64,000 nt of DNA from NCBI GenBank assembly GCA_041749075.1, contig JBGTBY010000031.1, forward strand, positions 62,001-126,000. Direction: 5' to 3'. This document shows, piece after piece, positions 44,708 to 53,426 of the stretch. A program made the translations under genes and the position numbers. Numbering within the stretch: the stretch's first letter is position 1; each line of letters opens with the position of its first letter. The stretch comes from CAMTWZ01 sp041749075. Its GTDB lineage: Bacteria > Bacteroidota > Rhodothermia > Balneolales > HLUCCA01. Under the pieces are notes generated by a model that was not told the DNA's origin, did not search any database, and saw only the letters and a program-made list of their open reading frames with translations.

Positions 44708-44795
44708 ACGCTTTCACGCTTTCACGCTTTCACGCTTTCACGCTTTCACGCTTTCACGCTTTCACGCTTTCACGCTTTCACGCTTTCACGCTTTC
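44708..44795. repeat. 8-bp tandem repeat (ACGCTTTC)11
   Basis: Eleven perfect copies of ACGCTTTC fill the space between the convergent TonB-dependent receptor and tonB genes, preceded by complementary purine words (GTGAAAGCGTTAAAACGT, 44678-44695). The last unit stops 1 nt before the tonB stop codon. Transcripts from either side could form GTGAAAGCGT/ACGCTTTCAC hairpins, a possible terminator. Confidence 0.97.
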
Positions 44796-44796
44796 A

Positions 44797-45558
44797 CTAC
44801 TTCAACACAAACCGAAACGTGATCCGTCCCCACTGGCTTTCTTGTGGGATTCCAGCCGGTAGGCGGGAGAAGCGCCAGGAGCGGAGTGTGGTCATCACTT
44901 CTCGCTCGAGTTCGGGGTTCATGCGTTGCAGGGGTTGGATGCGGCCTACGGTGCCATCCGCACGCACTTCGAAGCGCATGGAGATGACGGCTTCCACTTC
45001 CACTACATAATTCGGCATGGGCTGTTGCAGTGGTGCGCGTTGGATGTCGCCTTCCCAAGCCAATTGGAAGGGCGCGCTACGGACCGGGTCTGACGTTGTG
45101 CCTTCATCGGCGCTGGCACTGCCTGTTGTTCCGCGCACGCTGCCACCATCGGTGGCGCCGTCGCGGTTCTGGGTGTCGCGTCGAACGGGTTCGTCTTGTT
45201 GTACAGCGACTGGTTTGTTGGCTTCCGGATTTTGTTCACCGGTTGCGGGAGTCGTCAAGCCGATGTCGTCGGGAAGGTTTTCGCGTGTGGGAAGGTCGAT
45301 CGCATCGGTGGGAGTGAGATTCTCAGGTCTGGCTTCAGTTTGAGGATTTGTGCGAGTGGCCACATCCGGATTTTGTTGTTCACTGAACTGAGCGGCAGCT
45401 CCCATCCGGAATTCGCCTAAGGTCACTTCAATGAACGCTTCCCGCAAATCGACTTCCGGCTTTTGATGCAATAAAAGAACAATCGCCAGCAATACAATGT
45501 GCATGGCGGATGTCACCATCAAACCGAAACGTTCCTCGCGGGTCAGCTTGTCGTTCAT
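44797..45558 (-). CDS. tonB: TonB-family energy transducer
   Basis: The 253-residue protein has a single N-terminal membrane helix (FGLMVTSAMHIVLLAIVLLL), a long polar periplasmic linker rich in Pro, Glu and Asn, and a C-terminal TonB fold: VISMRFEVRADGTVGRIQPLQRMNPELEREVMTTLRSWRFS in pieces ending ITFRFVLK. It transmits proton-motive force from ExbB/ExbD to outer-membrane receptors or the Tol system. The start overlaps the exbD stop (TGATG). Confidence 0.88.
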   Translation of the reverse strand: MNDKLTREERFGLMVTSAMHIVLLAIVLLLHQKPEVDLREAFIEVTLGEFRMGAAAQFSEQQNPDVATRTNPQTEARPENLTPTDAIDLPTRENLPDDIGLTTPATGEQNPEANKPVAVQQDEPVRRDTQNRDGATDGGSVRGTTGSASADEGTTSDPVRSAPFQLAWEGDIQRAPLQQPMPNYVVEVEAVISMRFEVRADGTVGRIQPLQRMNPELEREVMTTLRSWRFSRLPAGIPQESQWGRITFRFVLK

Positions 45559-45971
45559 CAGTTTCCTCCGGCCGGTTCTGTCGCAATCAGAATCGGCATG
45601 TTCAATACTTTTCCGATATTCATCACACGAACGGCATCATCCACTTTCGCATTCTTATCGGCGCGGATCACCAATGTGCCGTTTGGTTTGGCCGTTTTTT
45701 CTGTTCGGATGCGGCCCGCCAATTCCGTTCCGATCACACGATCGCCACCCACATAGAAAACACCATCAGCGGTGATGGTCACGTTGATATACACCGGATC
45801 CGGTTGGGCGATGGATTCGGATTGTGGCACATCCACCTTGATTCCGAAATTTGTCACAAAGGAGGAGGTGAGCAGGAAAAAGATCAACAAGAGCAACACG
45901 ATATCCGTGAGCGACGACTGTGAAAACAGCACCAACGGTTTACGAGTGTCTTTTGAATCGCGGAATTCCAT
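45558..45971 (-). CDS. exbD: ExbD/TolR-family biopolymer transport protein
   Basis: The 137-residue protein has one N-terminal helix with the essential Asp (SSLTDIVLLLLIFFLLTSSFV) and a periplasmic domain with VNVTITADGVFYVGGDRVI and LVIRADKNAKVDDAVRVMNI. It forms the proton channel with ExbB. It lies 1 nt from the exbB stop and overlaps tonB by 1 nt. ExbD versus TolR cannot be settled from sequence alone; the adjacent TonB favours ExbD. Confidence 0.92.
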   Translation of the reverse strand: MEFRDSKDTRKPLVLFSQSSLTDIVLLLLIFFLLTSSFVTNFGIKVDVPQSESIAQPDPVYINVTITADGVFYVGGDRVIGTELAGRIRTEKTAKPNGTLVIRADKNAKVDDAVRVMNIGKVLNMPILIATEPAGGN

Positions 45972-45972
45972 A

Positions 45973-46653
45973 TCAGCCTACCGTCACTTTTTTCGGAGCA
46001 GGTTTTTGCAACAGTTCCATGAAGTCGATCGATGCCATTTCCAATTGAAAGACTTGGCGATTGATTTTCGCCAGCAAATAGTTGTAGGCACCGAACGCGA
46101 TAATTCCCACTAGCAAGCCCCAGGCTGTTGTGATAAGCGCTTCCCAAATACCACCGGCCAAGACGGACGGATTCACATTTCCTTGAAGGCTTTGGATCTG
46201 CATGAAGGCATCAATCATTCCCGTCACAGTACCCAAGAAACCGAGAAGCGGCGCCACACCGGCGATCGTAGCAAGCCAATCCATGCGCTTTTCAAGCAAG
46301 TACGTTTCTTTGCGTCCGGCATTCTTGATGGCTTCCTCTACATCGATCAGAGGGCGACCCAGACGCAAGATTCCTTGTTTCATGATGCGCGACAATGGCT
46401 TATCCATTTCATCACAAAACTGGGTGGCGGCACGTGTGTTTCCTTGGCGGAGCAATTCTTCAACCGAACTCAGAAACCGTTTCTCATCCAGATGGGCATT
46501 GTTCAGAAAGCGCCAACGCTCGGCGATCACATAAATCGCTAAAAACGACAGCAACGTGATGGGAATCATCAATATGCCGCCTTCTGCCAAAATGGAGAAG
46601 AACATTTGGGTGGATGAAGGATCTGCGTCCTGCAGAAGCAAAAACAGGGTCAT
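45973..46653 (-). CDS. exbB: MotA/TolQ/ExbB proton-channel protein
   Basis: The 226-residue protein has three helices and the conserved segment LEKRMDWLATIAGVAPLLGFLGTVTGMIDAFMQIQ (in pieces) followed by GGIWEALITTAWGLLVGIIAFGAYNYL. It partners ExbD to energise TonB. Its ATG overlaps the stop of the HU/SPOR gene by 4 nt, tying this system to cell-envelope/division functions. Confidence 0.93.
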   Translation of the reverse strand: MTLFLLLQDADPSSTQMFFSILAEGGILMIPITLLSFLAIYVIAERWRFLNNAHLDEKRFLSSVEELLRQGNTRAATQFCDEMDKPLSRIMKQGILRLGRPLIDVEEAIKNAGRKETYLLEKRMDWLATIAGVAPLLGFLGTVTGMIDAFMQIQSLQGNVNPSVLAGGIWEALITTAWGLLVGIIAFGAYNYLLAKINRQVFQLEMASIDFMELLQKPAPKKVTVG

Positions 46654-47627
46654 TGGATGCGGGTGATAAAAAAGTTACCAGGTGTTTGATAGCGTTCGGG
46701 CAATTCGCCGACCGAACGGTTCGCGTTTTCAACAGATTCGAATTGGCCGATACCGACACGGAATGTGGTTGCACCATTGCGTTCGGCGGGCACAACACTA
46801 CAACGTAGGCCGAGCGTTACTATTTTAGCACATTCTGCTTGAGATTGTGCTACAGTTGGAAGTGAGTGCACAACGATGGAATACACACGGCCTTCAAGCG
46901 GGTTCACCGCGCCACGAAGACCGAATTCCGGTTTGGCGATGGGGGATGTGGGTTCTGCGGCGACAGGCTCCGATCGCCGCTCTTCAGCCGTAGACGTCGC
47001 AGCCACATTCTCGGACGTACCGGATGCAGCCATTTCAGATTCCAACGTCTTTCCGCACCACTGCACAGCGTACCATCCCCCAACGAGTACAACCGCAAGG
47101 ATCAACGCAGCGACCACCCATGGAATGACATTGGTCGATTTCGACGCGAGTGGGATGGGTTTGGGGGCGGGAGCAGGTGTTGGCTCGTCGAAAGGTGTTA
47201 CATCATGTAAGGGCTCCTCAAGCGGCGTCTCGAATATGGGCAATTCATGAATTGCCTGTACATCGACGCCGCTAGCCTCGACCTCCTCCACACTCTCCGG
47301 CTCAGCATCACGGTTCGGATCGAGGTATTTTGGAGCGATGATTTCCATGAACGGATCATCGAAATCAGATTCGGTCAGCTTGGCTGGACCCAGTTTTTCC
47401 TCGGGTAGCGGCTCCAATCCGGCATAGGCTCGGTTCACATCCAGTTCAAGGCCTGCATCCGCCTTGAATTTAAGTTCATTGTTTTCGTAGGTGAAGGTTC
47501 CGAAACCGTCTAGCGTCACGGGTTTCCCTTCAGAAAGTGTGTTCATGGCAGAATCCAACCATTGATCGAACAGGATGCGCGCGTTGGAAATCGGAATTCC
47601 GAGGTGGGAAGCGATGAATTCAATCAT
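46650..47627 (-). CDS. HU-type (CCDC81-like) / SPOR domain membrane protein
   Basis: The 325-residue protein starts with a HU-CCDC81-type domain (MIEFIASHLGIPISNARILF, TLDGFGTFTYENNELKF), then an acidic linker, a membrane helix (VIPWVVAALILAVVLVGGWY) and a C-terminal SPOR domain (YSIVVHSLPTVAQSQAECAK to FRVGIGQFESVENANRSV). SPOR domains bind denuded septal peptidoglycan. In many Bacteroidota the two HU domains, the helix and SPOR are one protein; here the first HU domain is encoded by a separate upstream ORF with a 4-nt overlap. Confidence 0.85.
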   Translation of the reverse strand: MIEFIASHLGIPISNARILFDQWLDSAMNTLSEGKPVTLDGFGTFTYENNELKFKADAGLELDVNRAYAGLEPLPEEKLGPAKLTESDFDDPFMEIIAPKYLDPNRDAEPESVEEVEASGVDVQAIHELPIFETPLEEPLHDVTPFDEPTPAPAPKPIPLASKSTNVIPWVVAALILAVVLVGGWYAVQWCGKTLESEMAASGTSENVAATSTAEERRSEPVAAEPTSPIAKPEFGLRGAVNPLEGRVYSIVVHSLPTVAQSQAECAKIVTLGLRCSVVPAERNGATTFRVGIGQFESVENANRSVGELPERYQTPGNFFITRIQ

Positions 47628-47821
47628 ATCGAAGCCTCCGGAGTGAATTGGATGATGTCTTTAGGTGGTTTGCGGCTGGTGGATTTCTTGCCGGTTTTCA
47701 CATCCTCGCTGCGCTCGTGCACAACTCCGAAACTTCCCAATCCGGGTAATTCGGCATGCTCTTTTTTCAGGAGCTTCTCCCGCACATAGGCGGTAATGGC
47801 GTCTTCAATGGTCGATGGCAT
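47624..47821 (-). CDS. HU-CCDC81-type small protein (first half of split HU/SPOR gene)
   Basis: The 65-residue product MPSTIEDAITAYVREKLLKK...LPGLGSFGVVHERSED...PPKDIIQFTPEASI matches the first HU-like domain normally fused to the protein encoded next. The stop overlaps the next ATG (ATGA). ATG 47821 is chosen because the 12 residues before it lack family features. It could be a real split with translational coupling or a -1 frameshift site. Confidence 0.75.
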   Translation of the reverse strand: MPSTIEDAITAYVREKLLKKEHAELPGLGSFGVVHERSEDVKTGKKSTSRKPPKDIIQFTPEASI

Positions 47822-47834
47822 AGGACGTTGGTGC

Positions 47835-49439
47835 TTAGAATAATAATGTGAACCCACCGAACGCCTGAATGGGCAACATCGGATAGCCGACCCATGGATT
47901 GTAGGCTTTGTTCAGCAGGTTGGTGCCTTTGATGTATAAACCGAATGTACGGTTGAATCGGTAATCAAACTGCGCATTCACGAGCGCATATCCCCATTGT
48001 TGGGTTCCTGCGAGGTCCGTCTTTCTCGGTCCTGAGAAATCGACCCACGCTTTCGTCAAGATTCTGGATGCCGGCCGCGCGCTCAATCCCACATAGCCAC
48101 CGAACACGTCATGAAACGGGATGGTGGTTCCTCCATCCAAATCGGCATCTTGAAGGTAAATGGTACCGAATGCGGTGAACGCTTCGGGCACGATGTCGAC
48201 GGATGCCGCGCCATGTATTTTCAGGATGCGGGCGTCGGAGTAGTTTCGGGTCAGGTTCGATGCCGATGCATCGTAATATCCATAATTGGAGTGAACACCA
48301 ATCTCAGCTCCCGCTTCGAATCGGATTCCCGTACGGTACGCATATTGCGCCAAACCACGCAAGCGGTAACCGGTTTCATTCTCGGAATCGGTGTATTGGC
48401 TATAAAAACGATTCAGGCGTGTGGAGGTCGCCAGTCCTTCGTTTTCCATATAGCCGTTCACTTCACCCACGATCGTGACGCCGGATGGATGCTTGAATTG
48501 CACTTGGATATCCGGTGCGATGAACACCGCTCCGCCATTGATGGCATCAAATCCATAATAGGTGTTCGCGCCAATGCGGGTGTGAATGGTGGATCCGATG
48601 CGGGCATTGTAGGCTAACCGAGCGTTGTTCACTCCCCATTCCGTCAAACCATTGGTCGTGGCGAGCGTGGCCGACATCCACTGTCCGGGCGTGCCAAGTG
48701 TGAAGGAATGATCAATGGATGCATCCAATTTCGTTTCACTGGTTGTGGGTAGAGCCGTGTACCCCGACCGAACATTCAACTCGGTTTGGGAATACGCGTT
48801 GCGATGATGGCGCCATTGAAGATAGCCTCCGCCCTCATTTTGATCGTTCAGCGTTGTCGAAAATCCGGGAACGGCATTGAAATAGCTGAAATCGGAGCGT
48901 CCAAATGCGCCAATTGTCCAGCGGCTGCGGTTGGATGCGTTTCGAACAATGGCCACATCCGCATCATGCATCCGGAAGGAGGTGCGTTGCGATGTAGGGT
49001 AGCCATCCGACGATTGGAAATTGGTTCTGGCTAACCATACCGTACGATCCGATACCGGGATTTCGGCATAGATAGCGGCCTCGGGCGTCCAATGATTTCC
49101 GAATGCGGCGTTGGTCAGCACACGATGTCGTTCCGGAAACGGCCGAGCCTTGTACTCTGGTCCCAATGGACGATCGATTTCGCTGATCGGAAGGGATGCG
49201 ACCACCTGCTCCTGACTTTCCAGAAACGGCATCCGGTTCGCATCAATCCGAAACACACGAGGTTTCGGGGAAAAACCAAGAATGGGTTGACGTGTGATGC
49301 CGACGAACCGTGCATTGAAATCACCACGGATTTCGATGTCTTGTGGGTCGATGTCGGGCAATAACGTGGCACCGGCGTCTTGAGCCGTTAGCCGGACTGT
49401 TACCAAAAAACTGAAAAGGATGAAGACAAATCGATTCAA
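47835..49439 (-). CDS. Outer-membrane beta-barrel, TonB-dependent-receptor-like without plug
   Basis: The 534-residue protein has a signal peptide (MNRFVFILFSFLVTVRLTAQ) from a TTG start with AGGGG 5 nt upstream; longer starts overlap the preceding gene. The rest is a barrel with TonB-receptor-like strands ending in LYIKGTNLLNKAYNPWVGYP and GGFTLLF. No Ton box or plug domain is visible, and it is about 150-200 residues shorter than usual receptors. Sitting between a flippase-like gene and HU/SPOR-exbBD-tonB, it may be an envelope structural or transport barrel. Confidence 0.75.
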   Translation of the reverse strand: MNRFVFILFSFLVTVRLTAQDAGATLLPDIDPQDIEIRGDFNARFVGITRQPILGFSPKPRVFRIDANRMPFLESQEQVVASLPISEIDRPLGPEYKARPFPERHRVLTNAAFGNHWTPEAAIYAEIPVSDRTVWLARTNFQSSDGYPTSQRTSFRMHDADVAIVRNASNRSRWTIGAFGRSDFSYFNAVPGFSTTLNDQNEGGGYLQWRHHRNAYSQTELNVRSGYTALPTTSETKLDASIDHSFTLGTPGQWMSATLATTNGLTEWGVNNARLAYNARIGSTIHTRIGANTYYGFDAINGGAVFIAPDIQVQFKHPSGVTIVGEVNGYMENEGLATSTRLNRFYSQYTDSENETGYRLRGLAQYAYRTGIRFEAGAEIGVHSNYGYYDASASNLTRNYSDARILKIHGAASVDIVPEAFTAFGTIYLQDADLDGGTTIPFHDVFGGYVGLSARPASRILTKAWVDFSGPRKTDLAGTQQWGYALVNAQFDYRFNRTFGLYIKGTNLLNKAYNPWVGYPMLPIQAFGGFTLLF

Positions 49440-49462
49440 AACAACCCCTAGAAAGTCTAAAG

Positions 49463-50443
49463 TTAACCAATTCGCATGCGGTTCCAAACCAACAGCACAG
49501 GTGCGGCAAGGAGCATGACTACCAAATTCGCGGTATGATTCAACAAGGCATAAGCCAAGGCATCATTCAGATGAAACGCATAAAGTGCGATGAGAGTCTG
49601 TGAAACCACATAATGATAGGTTCCGAGTCCGCTAGGTGAGGGCAATGCGAAGCCCAATGAGCCAACCACAGCGATCACAAAAGCGGCTTCGAACAGGTTG
49701 TCGGGTCGAACCGCTTCCGGAAACGCCCAGAACGGAACCAAGCTCATGAACGTGTATCCACCCCACATCACAGCAGACAATGTCCAAAACAATACCGGGC
49801 GGCCCGTGCGACGAATGGAGACCAAACCCGATGCGAACTGATGCGCGATGGCGGAAAAGCGATGCTTCCAGCCGCCTTCCGGATACTCACGGGTTGCAAG
49901 GAGCCGGTACGCATGGCGGATGCCGTAAAAAACGACGACACTCGCGACGGCCACAATCACCCAGAAGACCCAGGAGAACATGAATTCGAGTTGTAGTGTG
50001 GCCAGAACGGCTCGGTCGCTGAGCATCAGAAAGAAGAATATGGCCAGGGAAATGAGTAGAAACACCACGTCCAACAAACGCTCGACAACGACGGTGCCGA
50101 TCACTTTGGGGAGGTGGACCTCTTCACGACGAGTCACATACACCGAGCGCATCACTTCGCCGAGGCGTGGGATCGCGATGTTGGCCACATAGCCGTACAT
50201 GAGTCCGGTGAATAAGGTTAGCGCGTGGACCGGCTTTCCTTCTTCCGCTTCGAGAAGCAACTTCCACCGATAGGCCCTCGCGAAATGGCTCATCAACGCA
50301 AGCATGGCGAATGGCACGAACCAGCCCCAGCGCAATGTGCCGAGCAATGCACCCAACTCATTCCATTCCACTTGGCGCAGACTCAGCCATAGGAACACCG
50401 CGGCGACACTGATGCCCAAAAGGAGCTTAAGGGCAGACTTCAT
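49463..50443 (-). CDS. Lysylphosphatidylglycerol-synthase-type TM / UPF0104 membrane protein
   Basis: The 326-residue protein has eight or so helices with family landmarks: SHFARAYRWKLLLEA, LFTGLMYGYVANIAIPRLGEVMRSVYVTRRE (conserved NIAIPRLGE), GTVVVERLLDVVFLL and GSLGFALPSPSGLGTYHYVVSQ. Members are flippase-like parts of lipid-modifying enzymes or glycolipid transport. No soluble aminoacyl transferase domain is attached. Spacing to the lolA-like gene is 3 bp. Confidence 0.88.
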   Translation of the reverse strand: MKSALKLLLGISVAAVFLWLSLRQVEWNELGALLGTLRWGWFVPFAMLALMSHFARAYRWKLLLEAEEGKPVHALTLFTGLMYGYVANIAIPRLGEVMRSVYVTRREEVHLPKVIGTVVVERLLDVVFLLISLAIFFFLMLSDRAVLATLQLEFMFSWVFWVIVAVASVVVFYGIRHAYRLLATREYPEGGWKHRFSAIAHQFASGLVSIRRTGRPVLFWTLSAVMWGGYTFMSLVPFWAFPEAVRPDNLFEAAFVIAVVGSLGFALPSPSGLGTYHYVVSQTLIALYAFHLNDALAYALLNHTANLVVMLLAAPVLLVWNRMRIG

Positions 50444-50446
50444 GCG

Positions 50447-51052
50447 TCAATTTTCTCTCAGATCGATGATTTCAACCCCGGCTGGAGCTTGGATGCGGAA
50501 AACGCCGGAGCTATCCGCCACAAACCGGCCAAAACGGAAAATGGTGTTCATCCGGTTATCGGCTTGGTCCACCGCCGTGATGGATACAGGCAAACCCGAT
50601 GTATTCAAGGTGATGTTCGCATTGCGGAGCAGATCGAAATCATCCGTGAAATGGATGCGAATCGTAGTCCGCTCGCCGGTTTTCGCATCGTTGGCGGTGA
50701 AGCGATCCGAGCCACCTTCGAAAAACCGTGATGGTGCGAAGTCATCTTCTTCAGGGCGATACGTACTGATGATCCACTGATTTCGCGAGCGATTCAGCAC
50801 ATTCGATACGCCATTATGCACCACAATCGTCTGATCCGAGGTTTCCACCTTGTATCCGTCTTTGGCCAGCCAGATGCTACCGAACGTAACCGTGGAATCG
50901 CCGGTGAAGGCATCGACATAGGCATGTTCCATTTCCGCACGGAAGATTCCGCCGGATTGGAAACGGGATTGGAGCCCTTTCAAGGCATCGGATGCCGTGA
51001 ACGCGACCATCATTCCCGCAAAAATCACAGGAAGCAGGAGGTTACGGTTCAT
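50447..51052 (-). CDS. LolA-like outer-membrane lipoprotein carrier protein
   Basis: The 201-residue protein has a signal-type N-terminus (MNRNLLLPVIFAGMMVAFTA) and a LolA-like fold: DALKGLQSRFQSGGIFRAEMEHAYVD, GSIWLAKDGYKVETSDQTIVVHNGVSNVLNRSRNQWIIS in pieces, ending FRIQAPAGVEIIDLREN. It would escort lipoproteins across the periplasm. ATG 51052 overlaps the last 11 nt of ftsK; the frame is open further upstream but without family features. FtsK-LolA adjacency is common in this part of the bacterial tree. Confidence 0.85.
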   Translation of the reverse strand: MNRNLLLPVIFAGMMVAFTASDALKGLQSRFQSGGIFRAEMEHAYVDAFTGDSTVTFGSIWLAKDGYKVETSDQTIVVHNGVSNVLNRSRNQWIISTYRPEEDDFAPSRFFEGGSDRFTANDAKTGERTTIRIHFTDDFDLLRNANITLNTSGLPVSITAVDQADNRMNTIFRFGRFVADSSGVFRIQAPAGVEIIDLREN

Positions 51053-53423
51053 CAAGCGTGCGGAGGTGTTCATAAAGGGTTTCTTCATCGGGAATGAGGA
51101 CGTCCCGCGCCGTGCTGCCTTGATACGGACCCACGATGCCAGCGGCATACAGTTGGTCGATCAAGCGTCCGGCCCGGTTATATCCGAGTTTCAGTTTGCG
51201 CTGGATCAGCGAAACCGAGCCCTGTTGATGCAATACCACCACTTTGGCCGCTTCCTCGAACAGGTCGTCCCGGTCGGAGGCATCGTATGTTGTGGTTTCG
51301 TTCGCATCCGGATCCTCGATCTTCGGCAGATAGTAGGGAGCGTTGTACCCGAGTTGATTTCCGATGAAGGCATTGATTTTCTCCACTTCCTCGGTCGACA
51401 CAAAGGCATTCTGCACCCGCACCATCCGACCGCCGCTAGATACCAGCATGTCTCCTCTACCAACGAGTTGGTCGGCCCCGCTCGTATCCAAGATGGTGCG
51501 TGAATCGATTTTGGATGCCACTTGATAGGCGATCCGAACCGGGAAGTTGGCTTTGATGGTGCCTGTGATGACGTTCACCGACGGGCGCTGCGTGGCCACA
51601 ACCGCATGAATACCGACGGCCCTGGCTAATTGCGCGATCCGTGCGATGGGCTCTTCAATGGCTTTGCCTGCGGTGAGCATCAGATCCGCCAATTCATCGA
51701 TCACAACGACGATATAGGGAAGGTGGCGGTGTCCGAGTTCCACATCCAACACACCCGATTTGAACTTATCGTTGTATGCCCGCACATCCCGCACCATCGC
51801 CATTTTCAGCAGATCATAACGGTTATCCATTTCCTTACACACACTCGACAGGGTTTCCATCACTTTGGATGTGTCGGTGATGATGGGTTCATCCGCATCC
51901 GGCAACGTAGCAAGGAAATGCCGTTGCAACTGCCGATAGAGAGATAATTCGATCTTTTTCGGATCGATCAGCACGAATTTTAGATTCTCAGGATGGCATT
52001 TGTACAACAGACAGGTGATGATGGTGTTGATTCCCACCGATTTTCCAGACCCCGTCGCTCCAGCGATCAGCAAGTGCGGAAGTTGGGTGAGATCCACCAT
52101 GAACACTTCGTTCTCAATCGTTTTTCCGAAGGCTACTGGCAGATGGAACTTCGTTTCCACGAATTTCTTCGTATTGATGAGCTGTTTGATGTAGACTGTT
52201 TCGCGTTTCCGGTTAGGGACTTCAATACCCACAGCCGATTTACCCGGAATTGGCGCAATGATCCGGATTCCGTGCGCCGCCATGGCCATTTTCAGGTCGT
52301 TGGCATAGCTTTCGATCTTGGAAATCTTCACATCCGGCGCCGGCTGAAGCTCATATAAGGTCACGGTCGGGCCCACAATCGCCTCGATCCCCACAATCTC
52401 GATTCCGTGGCGACCCAGCTTATCGAGGATGATTTCCTTGTTTTGCTTGATCTCGGACATATCCACATCATTGCCTTCAAGGGGAGGGGTATCGAGCAGG
52501 TCGATCGTCGGGAAGCGATATTTGATGAGCGGCATGTTCTGCATGCGTTGCTCTTTTTCAAGGTCACGCGCACCAGCTTGCTCTTCTTCTTCGCCTTTGT
52601 AGACGGCGATATCCAGATCGTCGTCGGAATCGATGGGCTCGGGCTCAGGTTCAGGCTCGAGATTGGGTTGTTGTGGTGCGATATAGGGTGCTGCTACTAC
52701 CTCCGCTTTCACGGGCTTATGTACCACGATCAGCGGCTTGGGTGTCTCTTCCTTGTCTCTTGTCTCTAGTTCCTTGTCTCTACTTGCCTGGTCTCTACTT
52801 CTTTTATCTCTTGTTTCTTTCACCTTGTCTCTGAGCATAGCGAGCCAGTCCCTCACTCGATCCACAGTGGCTTGGATGTCACGATCCACGACCAGGAGAC
52901 CCATCACCGCCAACAACGCAAACAGGATGATGAAGCTTCCGATGCTTCCTGTCAGATTCATCATGACTTTCGCGATCGCAAAACCGACCATTCCGCTGAA
53001 ATTATACAGGTCTGCTTCCAAGATTTGTCCGAACCAACCTGTGAACGTGGCCAGCAAAATCATCAAGCCAATCCCATAACCGGTGTACCAACCCAAATCG
53101 CGAAGGGATTGATGACGAAACAGCGACCAACCGTAGCGGAAACCAAGCAATGGCAGTGCGACGCTGAAATACCCGAACAGGATGTACACGAAAAATTGTG
53201 CGATGTAGGCGCCCACGAATCCGAGAAAATTTTGGATTCTGGCTGCTGCGCCATTCGAGGGATCCAACAGGTCTGTGAATGAGGTGGATGGATCGCTCAA
53301 GATGGCGTTATCGTCGGCGCTGTAGGACACGATGCTCAAGAGGATGAGGACCATGGCCGTCATGAGCATCAGGCCGAGGATCTCATGTTTGCGAGCTGGG
53401 TTGTCGTTCTTCGGTTTCGCCAT
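51042..53423 (-). CDS. ftsK: DNA translocase FtsK
   Basis: The 793-residue protein has four N-terminal helices (to ~180), a charged linker, and an FtsK/SpoIIIE motor with Walker A GATGSGKS at 455-462, VIDELADLMLTAGKAIEE (Walker B) and a C-terminal winged-helix gamma domain (VSLIQRKLKLGYNRAGRLIDQL). It moves the chromosome termini across the septum and anchors the divisome. The linker at residues ~198-228 (RDKVKETRDKRSRDQASRDK and on) comes from word repeats of TTGTCTCT (52742-52835), an unusual insertion. Confidence 0.96.
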   Translation of the reverse strand: MAKPKNDNPARKHEILGLMLMTAMVLILLSIVSYSADDNAILSDPSTSFTDLLDPSNGAAARIQNFLGFVGAYIAQFFVYILFGYFSVALPLLGFRYGWSLFRHQSLRDLGWYTGYGIGLMILLATFTGWFGQILEADLYNFSGMVGFAIAKVMMNLTGSIGSFIILFALLAVMGLLVVDRDIQATVDRVRDWLAMLRDKVKETRDKRSRDQASRDKELETRDKEETPKPLIVVHKPVKAEVVAAPYIAPQQPNLEPEPEPEPIDSDDDLDIAVYKGEEEEQAGARDLEKEQRMQNMPLIKYRFPTIDLLDTPPLEGNDVDMSEIKQNKEIILDKLGRHGIEIVGIEAIVGPTVTLYELQPAPDVKISKIESYANDLKMAMAAHGIRIIAPIPGKSAVGIEVPNRKRETVYIKQLINTKKFVETKFHLPVAFGKTIENEVFMVDLTQLPHLLIAGATGSGKSVGINTIITCLLYKCHPENLKFVLIDPKKIELSLYRQLQRHFLATLPDADEPIITDTSKVMETLSSVCKEMDNRYDLLKMAMVRDVRAYNDKFKSGVLDVELGHRHLPYIVVVIDELADLMLTAGKAIEEPIARIAQLARAVGIHAVVATQRPSVNVITGTIKANFPVRIAYQVASKIDSRTILDTSGADQLVGRGDMLVSSGGRMVRVQNAFVSTEEVEKINAFIGNQLGYNAPYYLPKIEDPDANETTTYDASDRDDLFEEAAKVVVLHQQGSVSLIQRKLKLGYNRAGRLIDQLYAAGIVGPYQGSTARDVLIPDEETLYEHLRTLDEP

Positions 53424-53426
53424 AGG

